From an uncultured Aquimarina sp. (GTDB lineage Bacteria; Bacteroidota; Bacteroidia; Flavobacteriales; Flavobacteriaceae), in contig CANLYR010000033.1 in assembly GCA_947495425.1 (NCBI GenBank), forward strand, positions 1-51,270: 51,270 nt of DNA, read 5' to 3'. Numbering within the stretch: position 1 is the first letter of the stretch; each line of letters opens with the position of its first letter. Of this stretch, positions 16,477 to 25,019 are shown piece after piece. The position numbers were made by a program, and so were the translations under genes. The notes under the pieces were generated by a model. It was given only the letters and a program-made list of their open reading frames with translations. It was not told where the DNA came from and ran no database searches.

Positions 16477-18261
16477 ATGAAATTAACAATTTATATTACA
16501 TTTTTTTTAATCACATTATCATCGTATGCCCAAAAAGTTCAAAGTCCCGATTGGGTAAGTGATTTGATTATTTATGAAATTTCAACAAAAAACTTTACTT
16601 CTCCAAAAGGACCAAATACAGGTACATTTGCATCGCTCGAACAAAAAATACCTTATATAAAAGAATTAGGTGCCAATGCCATATGGGTTTCTGGTCATAG
16701 CTTAGCCGATACAGATCATTTTTATAATATTTGGACGCAATACGCGTGTATCGAACCTGATAGTATTGATCCTTCACTAGGGACAAAGAAAAGTTTTAAA
16801 AATATGATTGATACCGCTCATAAGAATGGTATTCGAGTTTTTTTAGACGTTATTACGCATGGGGTTATGAAGGAAAGTCCTTTGGTTAAAGAAAAACCGC
16901 ATTGGTTCGAAGGCGAATCATGGGGGATGGCAGATTATGACTGGTATGGTAATCACAAGGACTTAGATGATTGGTGGGTAGATGTGTGGACATCATATTC
17001 GGTAGATTTGGGCGTTGATGGGTATAGACTTGATGTAGCAACTTACCGCCCCGATTTATGGTATCAGATAAAGAAAAATGCCAAAATAAAAGGAAAAGAT
17101 ATTGCTGTCTTTGCAGAAAACATGAATGCTCATATATCACCAGATGCCATAGATTTTCTTCAAAGGCGTAATACACTTTCTGATCAAACAAAAGGGCTTA
17201 ATTATGAGTCGCCTATTCTTAAAAGTTTAGGGGATTGGGTTGATGTGGATTTCGAAGAGCCTACGGTTTTTAATGTAAAGTGGTGGTATGCAGATCAAGA
17301 ATATGTTGCAGGTCAATCCGATGGGAAAGGAGATTTTAAAGTTATATATCAAGGGTTAACCCAGGATAAAACCAGTCGAAGTTATATCCCCAAACCTGAT
17401 GGTATGTTGGATTACCAACTTACAATTACTGGGTTAGATAAGTCTAAAGGCGAAGCATGGATGTATGTAGATGATAATAAAGGAAACAAATGGCAGTCCA
17501 ATGGTGGGCATGATATTGATGGGCATACATTGGTTAAACGCTGGATTTCTGATGATACATTAGAAATATACTTGTCGACAAGAGGTCCAGGTGATTTATA
17601 TCAATCTATTCAGTTAAGTAGTCACGATGATGGGTGGCAGACTTTTCCTTTAGATCAAAATCCGTATGTCGTAGAAGGTAGTCGTTTTGCATTTGGATAT
17701 GGATTACTCTTTGCTCCTGCTATTCCAATTTTTATGAGCGGAGAAGAGTTTGATAGTAATTATGCGGCAGCGCCGGGGCATACACCTACTTTATACAAAA
17801 AAGAAGATTTTGGAAAAGGAAGATGGCTCTATGCCGGTGTTTTAGATTGGAACCAATTAAAAATTTCGAAACACAAAGAAATGCTTAATGATGTAAAGAG
17901 GATGATCGCTATCAGAAAGAAGTATAACCATTTTATAAAAGCATATACTATCAATGACAAGCCTGAAGTAACTGCAGTAGATGTTTCATATGCAAGTGGT
18001 TTGGTCCCCAAGCCATATTTGTATACCAATAATGATACATATCTCTTGGTCGCAGGAAACCCAACATTGAACCCTCAAGAGTTAGTATGTAATTTTCCAA
18101 ATAATATTACTGAAACTAAGGTGAAGAAAAGCTATAAGGTAACCAATTTACTTTCTGGTAAGTCTTTTCAGGCTAAGCCAGGCATATTAGAGAATTTTAA
18201 AATACAGCTACAACCTGATAAATCACCAGGCGGAGGTGTTGTGATTTATTTGATAGAATAA
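16477..18261 (+). CDS. Secreted GH13 (alpha-amylase family) glycoside hydrolase
   Basis: 594-residue secreted GH13 protein; signal peptide of about 18 residues ending S-S-Y-A-Q. The catalytic triad is recognisable: D186 in G-Y-R-L-D-V-A-T-Y (nucleophile region II), E214 in V-F-A-E-N-M-N (region III) and D384 in S-S-H-D-D-G (region IV). Region I reads F-L-D-V-I-T-H-G instead of the usual D-V-x-x-N-H, and an extra beta-rich stretch (about 275-370) interrupts the barrel. The ATG at 16477 gives a clean signal peptide; a GTG at 16459 is also in frame. It sits between GH3 and the sulfatase, so it may act on an alpha-linked part of the same glycan rather than on starch. Specificity unknown. Confidence 0.85.
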   Translation: MKLTIYITFFLITLSSYAQKVQSPDWVSDLIIYEISTKNFTSPKGPNTGTFASLEQKIPYIKELGANAIWVSGHSLADTDHFYNIWTQYACIEPDSIDPSLGTKKSFKNMIDTAHKNGIRVFLDVITHGVMKESPLVKEKPHWFEGESWGMADYDWYGNHKDLDDWWVDVWTSYSVDLGVDGYRLDVATYRPDLWYQIKKNAKIKGKDIAVFAENMNAHISPDAIDFLQRRNTLSDQTKGLNYESPILKSLGDWVDVDFEEPTVFNVKWWYADQEYVAGQSDGKGDFKVIYQGLTQDKTSRSYIPKPDGMLDYQLTITGLDKSKGEAWMYVDDNKGNKWQSNGGHDIDGHTLVKRWISDDTLEIYLSTRGPGDLYQSIQLSSHDDGWQTFPLDQNPYVVEGSRFAFGYGLLFAPAIPIFMSGEEFDSNYAAAPGHTPTLYKKEDFGKGRWLYAGVLDWNQLKISKHKEMLNDVKRMIAIRKKYNHFIKAYTINDKPEVTAVDVSYASGLVPKPYLYTNNDTYLLVAGNPTLNPQELVCNFPNNITETKVKKSYKVTNLLSGKSFQAKPGILENFKIQLQPDKSPGGGVVIYLIE

Positions 18262-18337
18262 TTTAATAAGTACTACTATGCAAAGTAATATGTATCGTTT
18301 TTTGCTGCATAATGGATGGCCTCATTTAAAATGGAGT

Positions 18338-19828
18338 ATGAAACTATTAGTATTTGGATGTGTTGGAGTCGTTTTACTATTTTCTTGTGATAAACCCAAA
18401 AAGAAAATCAATGACTCAATAACGACTCCTTATAATGTTATGTTCATTTCTGTAGACGATTTGAGGCCTGCTTTAGGCTGTTACGGTAATGCCGTAGTAA
18501 AAACTCCTAATATTGATAAATTGGCAGCATCAGCTATGGTGTTCAATAGAGCATATAGCCAAGCCGCTGTTTGTATGCCTTCTCGAGCGAGCATTATGAG
18601 TAGTATACGCCCAGAGAATTTCAAGAAAAAGCAACTCAATGGAGGTTCTATGGATGAAAACGTACCAAATATTATAAGTTTGGCAGACTTTTTCAAGCAA
18701 CAAGGATATCAAACAATATCTATAGGAAAAATTTATCATCATAATAATGATGATAAGGATGGTTGGAGCAAGCGGTATACCGAAACCTTCATAGAAGAAA
18801 AATTTGGAGGTAATGGCTATGCCTCAGGATATACAGATAGTATACATCAAAAGGCAGTATATAATTATTTGAATGCCTGGTCAAATAAGTCGCTATTAGA
18901 TTCTATAAGACCTCCCGCGTCAGAAAGAGCGGATATTCCTGATAGCCTTCATGTTGATGGTAAAGTTACAAAACTTGCCATAAAAGAGTTAAAAAGATTA
19001 AAAGAGCAAGGCGGTAATTTCTTTTTGGCACCGGGCTATTACAGGCCGCACTTGCCTTTTACCCCGCCAAAAAAATATTGGGACATGTACAATCAAGATA
19101 ATCTTGAAGTGGTCGATAACCCATTTTCGCCAAAAGAAGGGCTGGGTATCCACGATTGGGAAGAGTTGAGGAGATACGGTAATATTCCTGATGAAGGAAC
19201 GCTCTCTGAAGAAAAAGCTAAAGAACTCATTCATGGGTATTATGCAAGTGTAAGTTTCATAGATGCACAAATAGGAGAATTACTGGATACGCTAGAACGA
19301 TTAGAATTGTTCAAAAATACATTGGTTGTGCTTTGGGGAGATCATGGTTGGAATCTCGGAGAACACGGACTTTGGTGTAAACATAGTAATTATGAGACCT
19401 CTACAAGAACACCTCTTATTATCAAAGTACCAGGGGTTACAAATGGAAAAACTTCTGAATCCCTGGTTGGGCTCATTGATGTCTATCCTACATTAGCAAA
19501 TTTGGTAAGTGATTCGATACCCTCAAATTTGGATGGTGAAAGTTTGGTGCCAATTTTACTTAATAAAGATTATCAGGTCAAAGAAGAGGAGTTTATGTTG
19601 TATTTCAATTCGTATTCAATGAGAACGAATCGGTATAGATTCACGAGATTTTTTGAACCTCAAAAACTTCTAAATTCAGAAAAAGATACTGTCGGGATTT
19701 ATGAATTGTATGACCATAAAATAGATCCAGAAGAAAATATTAACCTAGCTTATCAACCAGAATATAAAGATTTGGTTGAAAACCTGAAGAAAAGAATGGA
19801 AAATAAGGGATATCTCAAAAATAACTAG
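18338..19828 (+). CDS. S1-family sulfatase lipoprotein (iduronate-2-sulfatase-like)
   Basis: 496-residue type I sulfatase that removes sulfate esters from a carbohydrate. Metal-binding S-V-D-D-L-R-P near the start is followed by the activation motif C79-M-P-S-R, whose Cys must be converted to formylglycine, and later by G-D-H-G-W-N-L-G-E-H-G-L-W and K-H-S-N-Y-E-T-S-T-R-T-P. This order is that of iduronate-2-sulfatase-like members. The ATG at 18338 begins a lipoprotein signal ending L-L-F-S-C; the ATG at 18278 would add 20 unlikely residues. The FGE at 4933-6174 has both active-site cysteines and could mature it. The GH97 gene begins two bases after this stop. Its presence implies a sulfated, hence probably marine algal, glycan. 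Confidence 0.9.
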   Translation: MKLLVFGCVGVVLLFSCDKPKKKINDSITTPYNVMFISVDDLRPALGCYGNAVVKTPNIDKLAASAMVFNRAYSQAAVCMPSRASIMSSIRPENFKKKQLNGGSMDENVPNIISLADFFKQQGYQTISIGKIYHHNNDDKDGWSKRYTETFIEEKFGGNGYASGYTDSIHQKAVYNYLNAWSNKSLLDSIRPPASERADIPDSLHVDGKVTKLAIKELKRLKEQGGNFFLAPGYYRPHLPFTPPKKYWDMYNQDNLEVVDNPFSPKEGLGIHDWEELRRYGNIPDEGTLSEEKAKELIHGYYASVSFIDAQIGELLDTLERLELFKNTLVVLWGDHGWNLGEHGLWCKHSNYETSTRTPLIIKVPGVTNGKTSESLVGLIDVYPTLANLVSDSIPSNLDGESLVPILLNKDYQVKEEEFMLYFNSYSMRTNRYRFTRFFEPQKLLNSEKDTVGIYELYDHKIDPEENINLAYQPEYKDLVENLKKRMENKGYLKNN

Positions 19829-19829
19829 T

Positions 19830-21860
19830 ATGCAGAAGAATAAATTTTTAGAACACAATTTAAGAAATAATACTTTTTTTAATAAGCAAATAATATGGTT
19901 TGTATTGTTAATGTGCAATGCTTTCTATGCCCAAGAGTATAGCTTAAAATCTCCTGACGAAAAGATTCAGGCAAATATCAATGTTTCCGATTCTTTAACG
20001 TTTTCTATTCAATTAGATAATAAGACATTGCTTCTTGCTTCGCCAATCGGTTTAGAGGTCAATGATAAGATTTTGGGAATTAATGAGAAGGTTAAAAATA
20101 TAAAAAGAACAAATATAGATAGAGTTGTAGAGCGTATTTTCCCTACAAAAACCAATAAAATTGAAGAAAAATGTAATGCATTAAAAATTGAATTTAAAAA
20201 AAACTTTGGGGTTGAGTTTAGGGTCTACAATCAAGGGGTTGCTTATCGCTTTTATACCACTATAAAGGATAGTATCTATGTAAACAATGAAACTGTATTG
20301 TTTAATTTTCCTAAAGACTATAGCACACTTTATCCTGAAGAGGAATTACAAAGTTTTTTGTCGCATAATGAGCCTTACTACAAAGATTATAAATTAACAC
20401 AAACCAAAGATAAATTATGTTTTTTACCAATGTTGGTAAAGGCAGATAATAATGTAAAGCTGTTTTTTTCAGAATCTGATTTGGTAGACTATGCAGGGAT
20501 GTGGTTTAAAGGAACTGGAAAACAGCAATTAAAAGCAATTTTCCCTAAATATCCTTTAGAAGGTAAAATTACACCAGATGTTGGATGTAATGGATTGATG
20601 GATCGTTCTTACACCATTACCAGAAGAGCAGATTATATAGCAAAGACCAAAGGTTCCAGAACTTTTCCTTGGCGCATTATAGGGGTAAGCGAAAATGATA
20701 AGGAATTGTTTATGAATCAACTTACTTATTTATTATCCCCACCAAGTAAGATAGAAGATTACTCATGGATCAAGCCAGGAAAAGTTGCTTGGGACTGGTA
20801 TAACGCTAATAATATTACAGGAGTTCCCTTTACAGCAGGGGTAAATACAGACACCTATAAATATTACATAGATTTTGCTTCTGAAAATAATTTGGAATAC
20901 GTGATTCTTGATGAGGGTTGGTCTAATAGGGAAGGTTCTGGGGATTTGTTCAAGTTTGAACCTGATATGGATGTAAAAGAAATTTTACGATATGCAAAGA
21001 CCAAAGAGGTCGGTATTATTTTGTGGTGTACAAGCGTTACTCTCGAAAAACAATATGAAAAAGCTTTGGATTCTTTTGCTGCATGGGGAGTAAAGGGAAT
21101 TAAGATGGATTTTAAACAGCATAGTAACCAAAAGGCAGTTCAATTTTATGAAAAAATAGCCAAAGATGCTGCTGATAGAAAAATGCTAATTGATACGCAT
21201 GGATCTTATAAACCTGCTGGCCTAGGTCGTATGTATCCTAATTATATTACCAGAGAAGCTGCGCACGGAAATGAGTTTAATAAATGGAGTGCTGAGCAAA
21301 CGCCCGATCATAATCTTAATCTTCCCTTTATAAGAATGGTATCCGGTCCTATAGATTATACGCCCGGCGCAATGCGTAATGCTCAAAAGAATAATTACAA
21401 AATAATTTTTGATAGGCCTATGAGTCAAGGAACCAGATGTCATCAATTGGCTATGTATGCTATTTACGAAAGCCCTTTGCAAATGTTATGTGATGCTCCC
21501 AGTTTATATAAAAAAGAAAAAGAGAGTCTGGATTTGATTAAACAGTTTCCAACAATTTGGGAGCAGACCATTGTTTTTGATGCCAAAGTTGGGAATTACC
21601 TTTCCTTAGCAAGAAAAAATGGAGATAATTGGTATCTAGGCGCAATGACCGATTGGACTTCTAGAAAGATGAGAATACCTCTTGATTTTCTAGATGAAGA
21701 TCAAGTGTATGAAATACAATTATTTGTAGATGGCCCAAATGCAGAACGAAATGCAGAAGATTACCTTAGAAAAGTTTATAAAGTTTCTAGCAAAGATTCC
21801 CTGTCATTTGATGTAGCTCCCGGAGGAGGAATGGCAGCGGTAATTAAAAAAATAAAATAA
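19830..21860 (+). CDS. Glycoside hydrolase family 97, copy 1 (retaining alpha-galactosidase type)
   Basis: 676-residue GH97 enzyme with an N-terminal hydrophobic signal (about residues 22-35, ending A-F-Y-A-Q). The order is an N-terminal beta-sandwich, the (beta/alpha)8 barrel starting at P-G-K-V-A-W-D-W-Y-N-A-N-N-I, and a C-terminal beta domain ending P-G-G-G-M-A-A-V-I. In the barrel G-I-K-M-D427-F puts an Asp at the position of the nucleophile of retaining GH97 alpha-galactosidases; the inverting SusB-type enzymes use Glu at other positions instead. An alpha-galactosidase or beta-L-arabinopyranosidase-like activity is therefore more likely than alpha-glucosidase, but this is inferred. A second copy at 30358 is clearly related, with many shared segments. 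Confidence 0.88.
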   Translation: MQKNKFLEHNLRNNTFFNKQIIWFVLLMCNAFYAQEYSLKSPDEKIQANINVSDSLTFSIQLDNKTLLLASPIGLEVNDKILGINEKVKNIKRTNIDRVVERIFPTKTNKIEEKCNALKIEFKKNFGVEFRVYNQGVAYRFYTTIKDSIYVNNETVLFNFPKDYSTLYPEEELQSFLSHNEPYYKDYKLTQTKDKLCFLPMLVKADNNVKLFFSESDLVDYAGMWFKGTGKQQLKAIFPKYPLEGKITPDVGCNGLMDRSYTITRRADYIAKTKGSRTFPWRIIGVSENDKELFMNQLTYLLSPPSKIEDYSWIKPGKVAWDWYNANNITGVPFTAGVNTDTYKYYIDFASENNLEYVILDEGWSNREGSGDLFKFEPDMDVKEILRYAKTKEVGIILWCTSVTLEKQYEKALDSFAAWGVKGIKMDFKQHSNQKAVQFYEKIAKDAADRKMLIDTHGSYKPAGLGRMYPNYITREAAHGNEFNKWSAEQTPDHNLNLPFIRMVSGPIDYTPGAMRNAQKNNYKIIFDRPMSQGTRCHQLAMYAIYESPLQMLCDAPSLYKKEKESLDLIKQFPTIWEQTIVFDAKVGNYLSLARKNGDNWYLGAMTDWTSRKMRIPLDFLDEDQVYEIQLFVDGPNAERNAEDYLRKVYKVSSKDSLSFDVAPGGGMAAVIKKIK

Positions 21861-21869
21861 ATAAGGACT

Positions 21870-22751
21870 ATGGATTCTAATTCATTAACAAATCTAAACG
21901 ATTTCTCGAAAGATAATGTGAAGTTTTACCATGAGCAAGGTTTTCTTGTTCTTGAGGATATGTTTACACAGGATGAAATAAATGCCCTTAAAGAAGAAAC
22001 AATGGCCATCTTTAAAGGAGATAGAGGTGCAGTAGAAGGACTTTTGCAAACAGATCAGAATTTAACAGATGAAGAAATTATTAAGCAGTATGTGGCCATT
22101 CATTTTCCACATAAAATAAGCAATATTATTCTTGATTATGTAAAAGATAAAAAACTGGCAATGGTTTTATCAAAAATCATTAGCCCGAATGTAAAATGTA
22201 TGCAAAGCATGTTGTTTACAAAAGCCCCTGGTAAAAAAGGTCAATCTTGGCATCAAGACGAATTTTTTATCCCAACCAGGGATAAATCGCTTACTGGTGC
22301 TTGGATTGCACTAGACAAAGCTACGGTAGAGAATGGTTGTCTTTGGGTAATTCCTGGTTCTCATAAACAAGGATTCATAAGAAAAAGAATTCCCTATACG
22401 GGCAATCAATATGGAGATACTGATGTATGTGATCTTTATCCGTATTCAGAAAAACACGATGCAATACCAGTAGAAGTATCCGAAGGGAGTGTTGTGTTTT
22501 TTAATGGATATCTTTTACATAGCTCATTACAAAATAAAACTAAAAGTAAATACAGACGAGCTTTGGTAAATCATTATATGAGTGCCGAATCAATGTTGCC
22601 TTGGAGCTTAGACGGTAGATTAGAACCTACAAAAGATTTAAGAGATGTTGTTATGATATGCGGCGAAGATTATTATCATCACAAGGGTCTTAAGGATCTT
22701 GTTTACCCCTTTGTTCGTCCTGATGTAATAGACAGAATACAAGATGGGTAA
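21870..22751 (+). CDS. Phytanoyl-CoA dioxygenase (PhyH) family protein 2
   Basis: 293-residue Fe(II)/2-oxoglutarate oxygenase. The iron ligands are W-H128-Q-D130 and H217 in L-L-H-S-S-L-Q-N, followed by Y-R-R-A with the expected 2-oxoglutarate Arg. It has the typical PhyH N-terminus F-Y-H-E-Q-G-F-L-V-L-E-D. No signal peptide is present, so it acts in the cytoplasm while its upstream neighbours are secreted. It lies nine bases after the GH97 stop. A second PhyH gene opens the same operon, and the two share only the family motifs, so they may act on different positions or substrates. The reaction is unknown; hydroxylation or oxidative O-demethylation of a sugar is conceivable. Confidence 0.87.
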   Translation: MDSNSLTNLNDFSKDNVKFYHEQGFLVLEDMFTQDEINALKEETMAIFKGDRGAVEGLLQTDQNLTDEEIIKQYVAIHFPHKISNIILDYVKDKKLAMVLSKIISPNVKCMQSMLFTKAPGKKGQSWHQDEFFIPTRDKSLTGAWIALDKATVENGCLWVIPGSHKQGFIRKRIPYTGNQYGDTDVCDLYPYSEKHDAIPVEVSEGSVVFFNGYLLHSSLQNKTKSKYRRALVNHYMSAESMLPWSLDGRLEPTKDLRDVVMICGEDYYHHKGLKDLVYPFVRPDVIDRIQDG

Positions 22752-22891
22752 TAAAGCGAATACCCTTTTCAAAAATGATTCAAATGAATCAACATGAGTA
22801 ACCAAATTAAGTTAACTAATAGACTAGAAATTTTTAAGTATGAAATGAGCCATAACAAATCTTGATACCGACCAAGATGATTATTGGCGAA

Positions 22892-22937
22892 TTACATCTG
22901 ACCAATGAAAAACAATAAAAATAAACAGATGAAACAA
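22892..22937 (+). repeat. 46-nt leader repeat, copy 1 (covers aldolase start)
   Basis: This segment matches 23822-23867 at 40 of 46 positions without gaps, and both copies end at ATG-AAA-CAA, the start of a gene. The conserved core is AAAAACAATAAAA. The match supports ATG 22929 as the aldolase start, because the upstream in-frame ATG at 22905 falls inside the repeated leader. It may be a shared translation-control or processing site. Confidence 0.8.
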
Positions 22938-23756
22938 TATAGATTAAATAGACTTTTTAATAAAAAATCAAATAAATGTTTTGATGTAGCTATAGATCAT
23001 GGTTTTTTTAATGAATATGGTTTTTTAACAGGAATAGAGGATTTAGAAAAAGCAATCAAGGTGGTAGTAGAGGCAGATCCTGACGCCGTTCAACTTACAG
23101 TAGGGCAAGCAAAATATCTGCAGCGAATATTAGGAAAGAATAAGCCTTCTTTGGTATTAAGAACTGATGTCGCAAATGTATATGGGAAAACCTTGTCATC
23201 GACTTCTTTTAGTCTAATGATAGAAGATTGTGTAAAGCAAGCGGTTAGATTAGATGCAGCATGTATGTGTGTCAACCTCTTCCAGATACCTGGCGCTCCT
23301 GAAGTGACCAAAGAGTGTATAGAAAATATTACAAAACTTAAACCTTTATCCGATGATTTAGGAATGCCCATGATGGTAGAACCATTGGTTTTTGGACCTA
23401 ATGAAGAAGCCGGTGGATATATGGTAGATGGTGATGAAAAGAAAATTATACCATTAGTTAGACAAGCGGTTGAACTTGGAGCAGATATTATTAAAGCAGA
23501 CCCTACGGATGATGTTTCAATATATCATAAAGTTGTCGAGATTGCAGGTGATGTACCTATTTTGGTGCGTGGCGGGGGGCGTGCACCGGATCAAGTGATA
23601 TTAGAAAGAACTGAAAAGTTAATTCAACAAGGTGTGGCAGGTATTGTATATGGAAGAAATGTGATACAACATCCTAATCCTGCTGGTATAACAAAGGCTT
23701 TAATGGCTATTGTGCATGAAAATATGTCTGCCAAAGAAGCAATAAAGTTTATTTAA
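22929..23756 (+). CDS. Class I aldolase (DeoC/FbaB/LacD superfamily)
   Basis: 275-residue cytoplasmic TIM-barrel aldolase. It shows F-D-V-A-I-D-H-G near the N-terminus and the Schiff-base region D-I-I-K189-A-D-P-T-D-D, followed by the phosphate-binding V-R-G-G-G-R and G-V-A-G-I-V-Y-G-R-N segments. These features fit the family that contains class I fructose-bisphosphate, tagatose-bisphosphate and LsrF-type aldolases. It would split a ketose phosphate into a triose phosphate and an aldehyde. I chose the ATG at 22929 over 22905 because of the repeated leader. A 177-bp gap separates it from PhyH-2. Genes for a Gfo/Idh dehydrogenase, isomerase and sugar kinase follow, forming a plausible catabolic series. 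Confidence 0.8.
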   Translation: MKQYRLNRLFNKKSNKCFDVAIDHGFFNEYGFLTGIEDLEKAIKVVVEADPDAVQLTVGQAKYLQRILGKNKPSLVLRTDVANVYGKTLSSTSFSLMIEDCVKQAVRLDAACMCVNLFQIPGAPEVTKECIENITKLKPLSDDLGMPMMVEPLVFGPNEEAGGYMVDGDEKKIIPLVRQAVELGADIIKADPTDDVSIYHKVVEIAGDVPILVRGGGRAPDQVILERTEKLIQQGVAGIVYGRNVIQHPNPAGITKALMAIVHENMSAKEAIKFI

Positions 23757-23821
23757 ACAGATTGGTAGTGAAACATCCATTACTAAAAATTGTGTTACAC
23801 ATTGAAATAATGATAAGGATG

Positions 23822-23867
23822 TTACATGTGACCGTTAAAAAACAATAAAAGTAAACACATGAAACAA
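23822..23867 (+). repeat. 46-nt leader repeat, copy 2 (covers Gfo/Idh start)
   Basis: Second copy of the leader at 22892-22937, exactly 930 bp downstream, ending in the first three codons of the Gfo/Idh/MocA gene. The surrounding sequence is not conserved. The copies differ at six positions spread along the element, so the duplication is not brand new or is under selection. Confidence 0.8.
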
Positions 23868-24986
23868 GTAAAAGTAGGAATAATAGGCGGAGGTCTTATG
23901 GGGCGCGAATCAGCGAGTGCTTTTGGTAGATGGTTTGCATTTTCTGATATAGCTGTGCAACCGGTTTTGTTGGCTGTATGTGACTTGGATGAATCTGTAT
24001 TAGAGTGGTATAAAAAAGTTAATACTATCGAGCAATTAACAGCAGACTATAAAGAACTTCTTCAAAATAAAGATATAGAAGTAGTATATGTTGCAGTGCC
24101 TCACAACCTGCATGAGCAATTCTATGTAGATGTATTAGAATCCGGAAAGGATCTGATTGCAGAAAAACCCTTCGGAATCGATTTGTTTGCTTGTCAAAAA
24201 ATCGTTGATAAAATTAAAGAGACTGGACGATTCGTGCGATGCAGTTCAGAGTTTCCTTTCTTGCCAGGACCACAAAGAGTTATTGATTATGCAAAGTCTG
24301 GTTCACTAGGAAAAATATTAGAAATTAAATCAGGTTTTCATCATTCCAGCGATCTTAATGTGGATAAACCTATTAATTGGAAAAGGATGATCAAGTTTTG
24401 TGGAGAAATAGGAGTGATGGGTGATCTTGGTATGCATGCCGTACATCTCCCTTTAAGACTTGGATATAATCCCATTTCTGTATATGCCAATTTACAAAAT
24501 GTTGTAAAAGAACGAAAAAATGATAAAGGAGAACTAGTGCCTTGTGATACTTGGGATAATGCGATTTTACATACACGTATAGAAAAAGAAGGTCATGTTG
24601 TTCCTATGGCATTGGAAATGAAAAGAATAGCACCTTCAGAAACGAATACATGGTATATTGAGATTATTGGAACAAAAGGAGGAGTCCGCTACAGCACTAA
24701 AGAACCTAAAACGTTTTGGACATTTGTGATGGATGGAAAAGCGCAAAAATGGTGTAAAGAAGATCTTGGATTTCAGTCCGTTTTACCTACAATCACGGGT
24801 GGGATATTTGAACCCGGTTTTCCTGATTGTTTCATGCAAATGTTAGGAACGTATTTTGCTGAGCGAGATGGTACTTTGGGTGACAGATTTCATTGTGCTA
24901 CCCCTGAAGAAGCACTTCGATCACATCAATTATTTGCTGCGGCTTTAGTGTCATCAAAACATCATCAGGTAGTATCGTTAATATAA
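23859..24986 (+). CDS. Gfo/Idh/MocA-family NAD(P)-dependent oxidoreductase
   Basis: 375-residue cytoplasmic dehydrogenase. The N-terminal Rossmann fold carries V-G-I-I-G-G-G-L-M-G (residues 5-14) and later V-V-Y-V-A-V-P-H-N-L-H and A-E-K-P-F-G with the catalytic Lys. The C-terminal alpha/beta domain includes G-V-M-G-D-L-G-M-H-A-V-H, whose D and H residues are typical of sugar-acting members. Such enzymes oxidise or reduce sugars, inositols or their glycosides. It is preceded by the second 46-nt leader and followed by the lyxose-isomerase-like gene after 33 bp. Its substrate cannot be named; a role in interconverting a side-chain or modified sugar is an inference from context. Confidence 0.85.
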   Translation: MKQVKVGIIGGGLMGRESASAFGRWFAFSDIAVQPVLLAVCDLDESVLEWYKKVNTIEQLTADYKELLQNKDIEVVYVAVPHNLHEQFYVDVLESGKDLIAEKPFGIDLFACQKIVDKIKETGRFVRCSSEFPFLPGPQRVIDYAKSGSLGKILEIKSGFHHSSDLNVDKPINWKRMIKFCGEIGVMGDLGMHAVHLPLRLGYNPISVYANLQNVVKERKNDKGELVPCDTWDNAILHTRIEKEGHVVPMALEMKRIAPSETNTWYIEIIGTKGGVRYSTKEPKTFWTFVMDGKAQKWCKEDLGFQSVLPTITGGIFEPGFPDCFMQMLGTYFAERDGTLGDRFHCATPEEALRSHQLFAAALVSSKHHQVVSLI

Positions 24987-25019
24987 TTAAAAAAATGTAA
25001 CCCAAAAAGTTTTAAAAGC

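Noticed and set aside
22905..22928. Upstream ATG as the aldolase start
   Set aside because: These codons fall in the leader shared with the next gene, where no such ATG is conserved; ATG 22929 is the common start.
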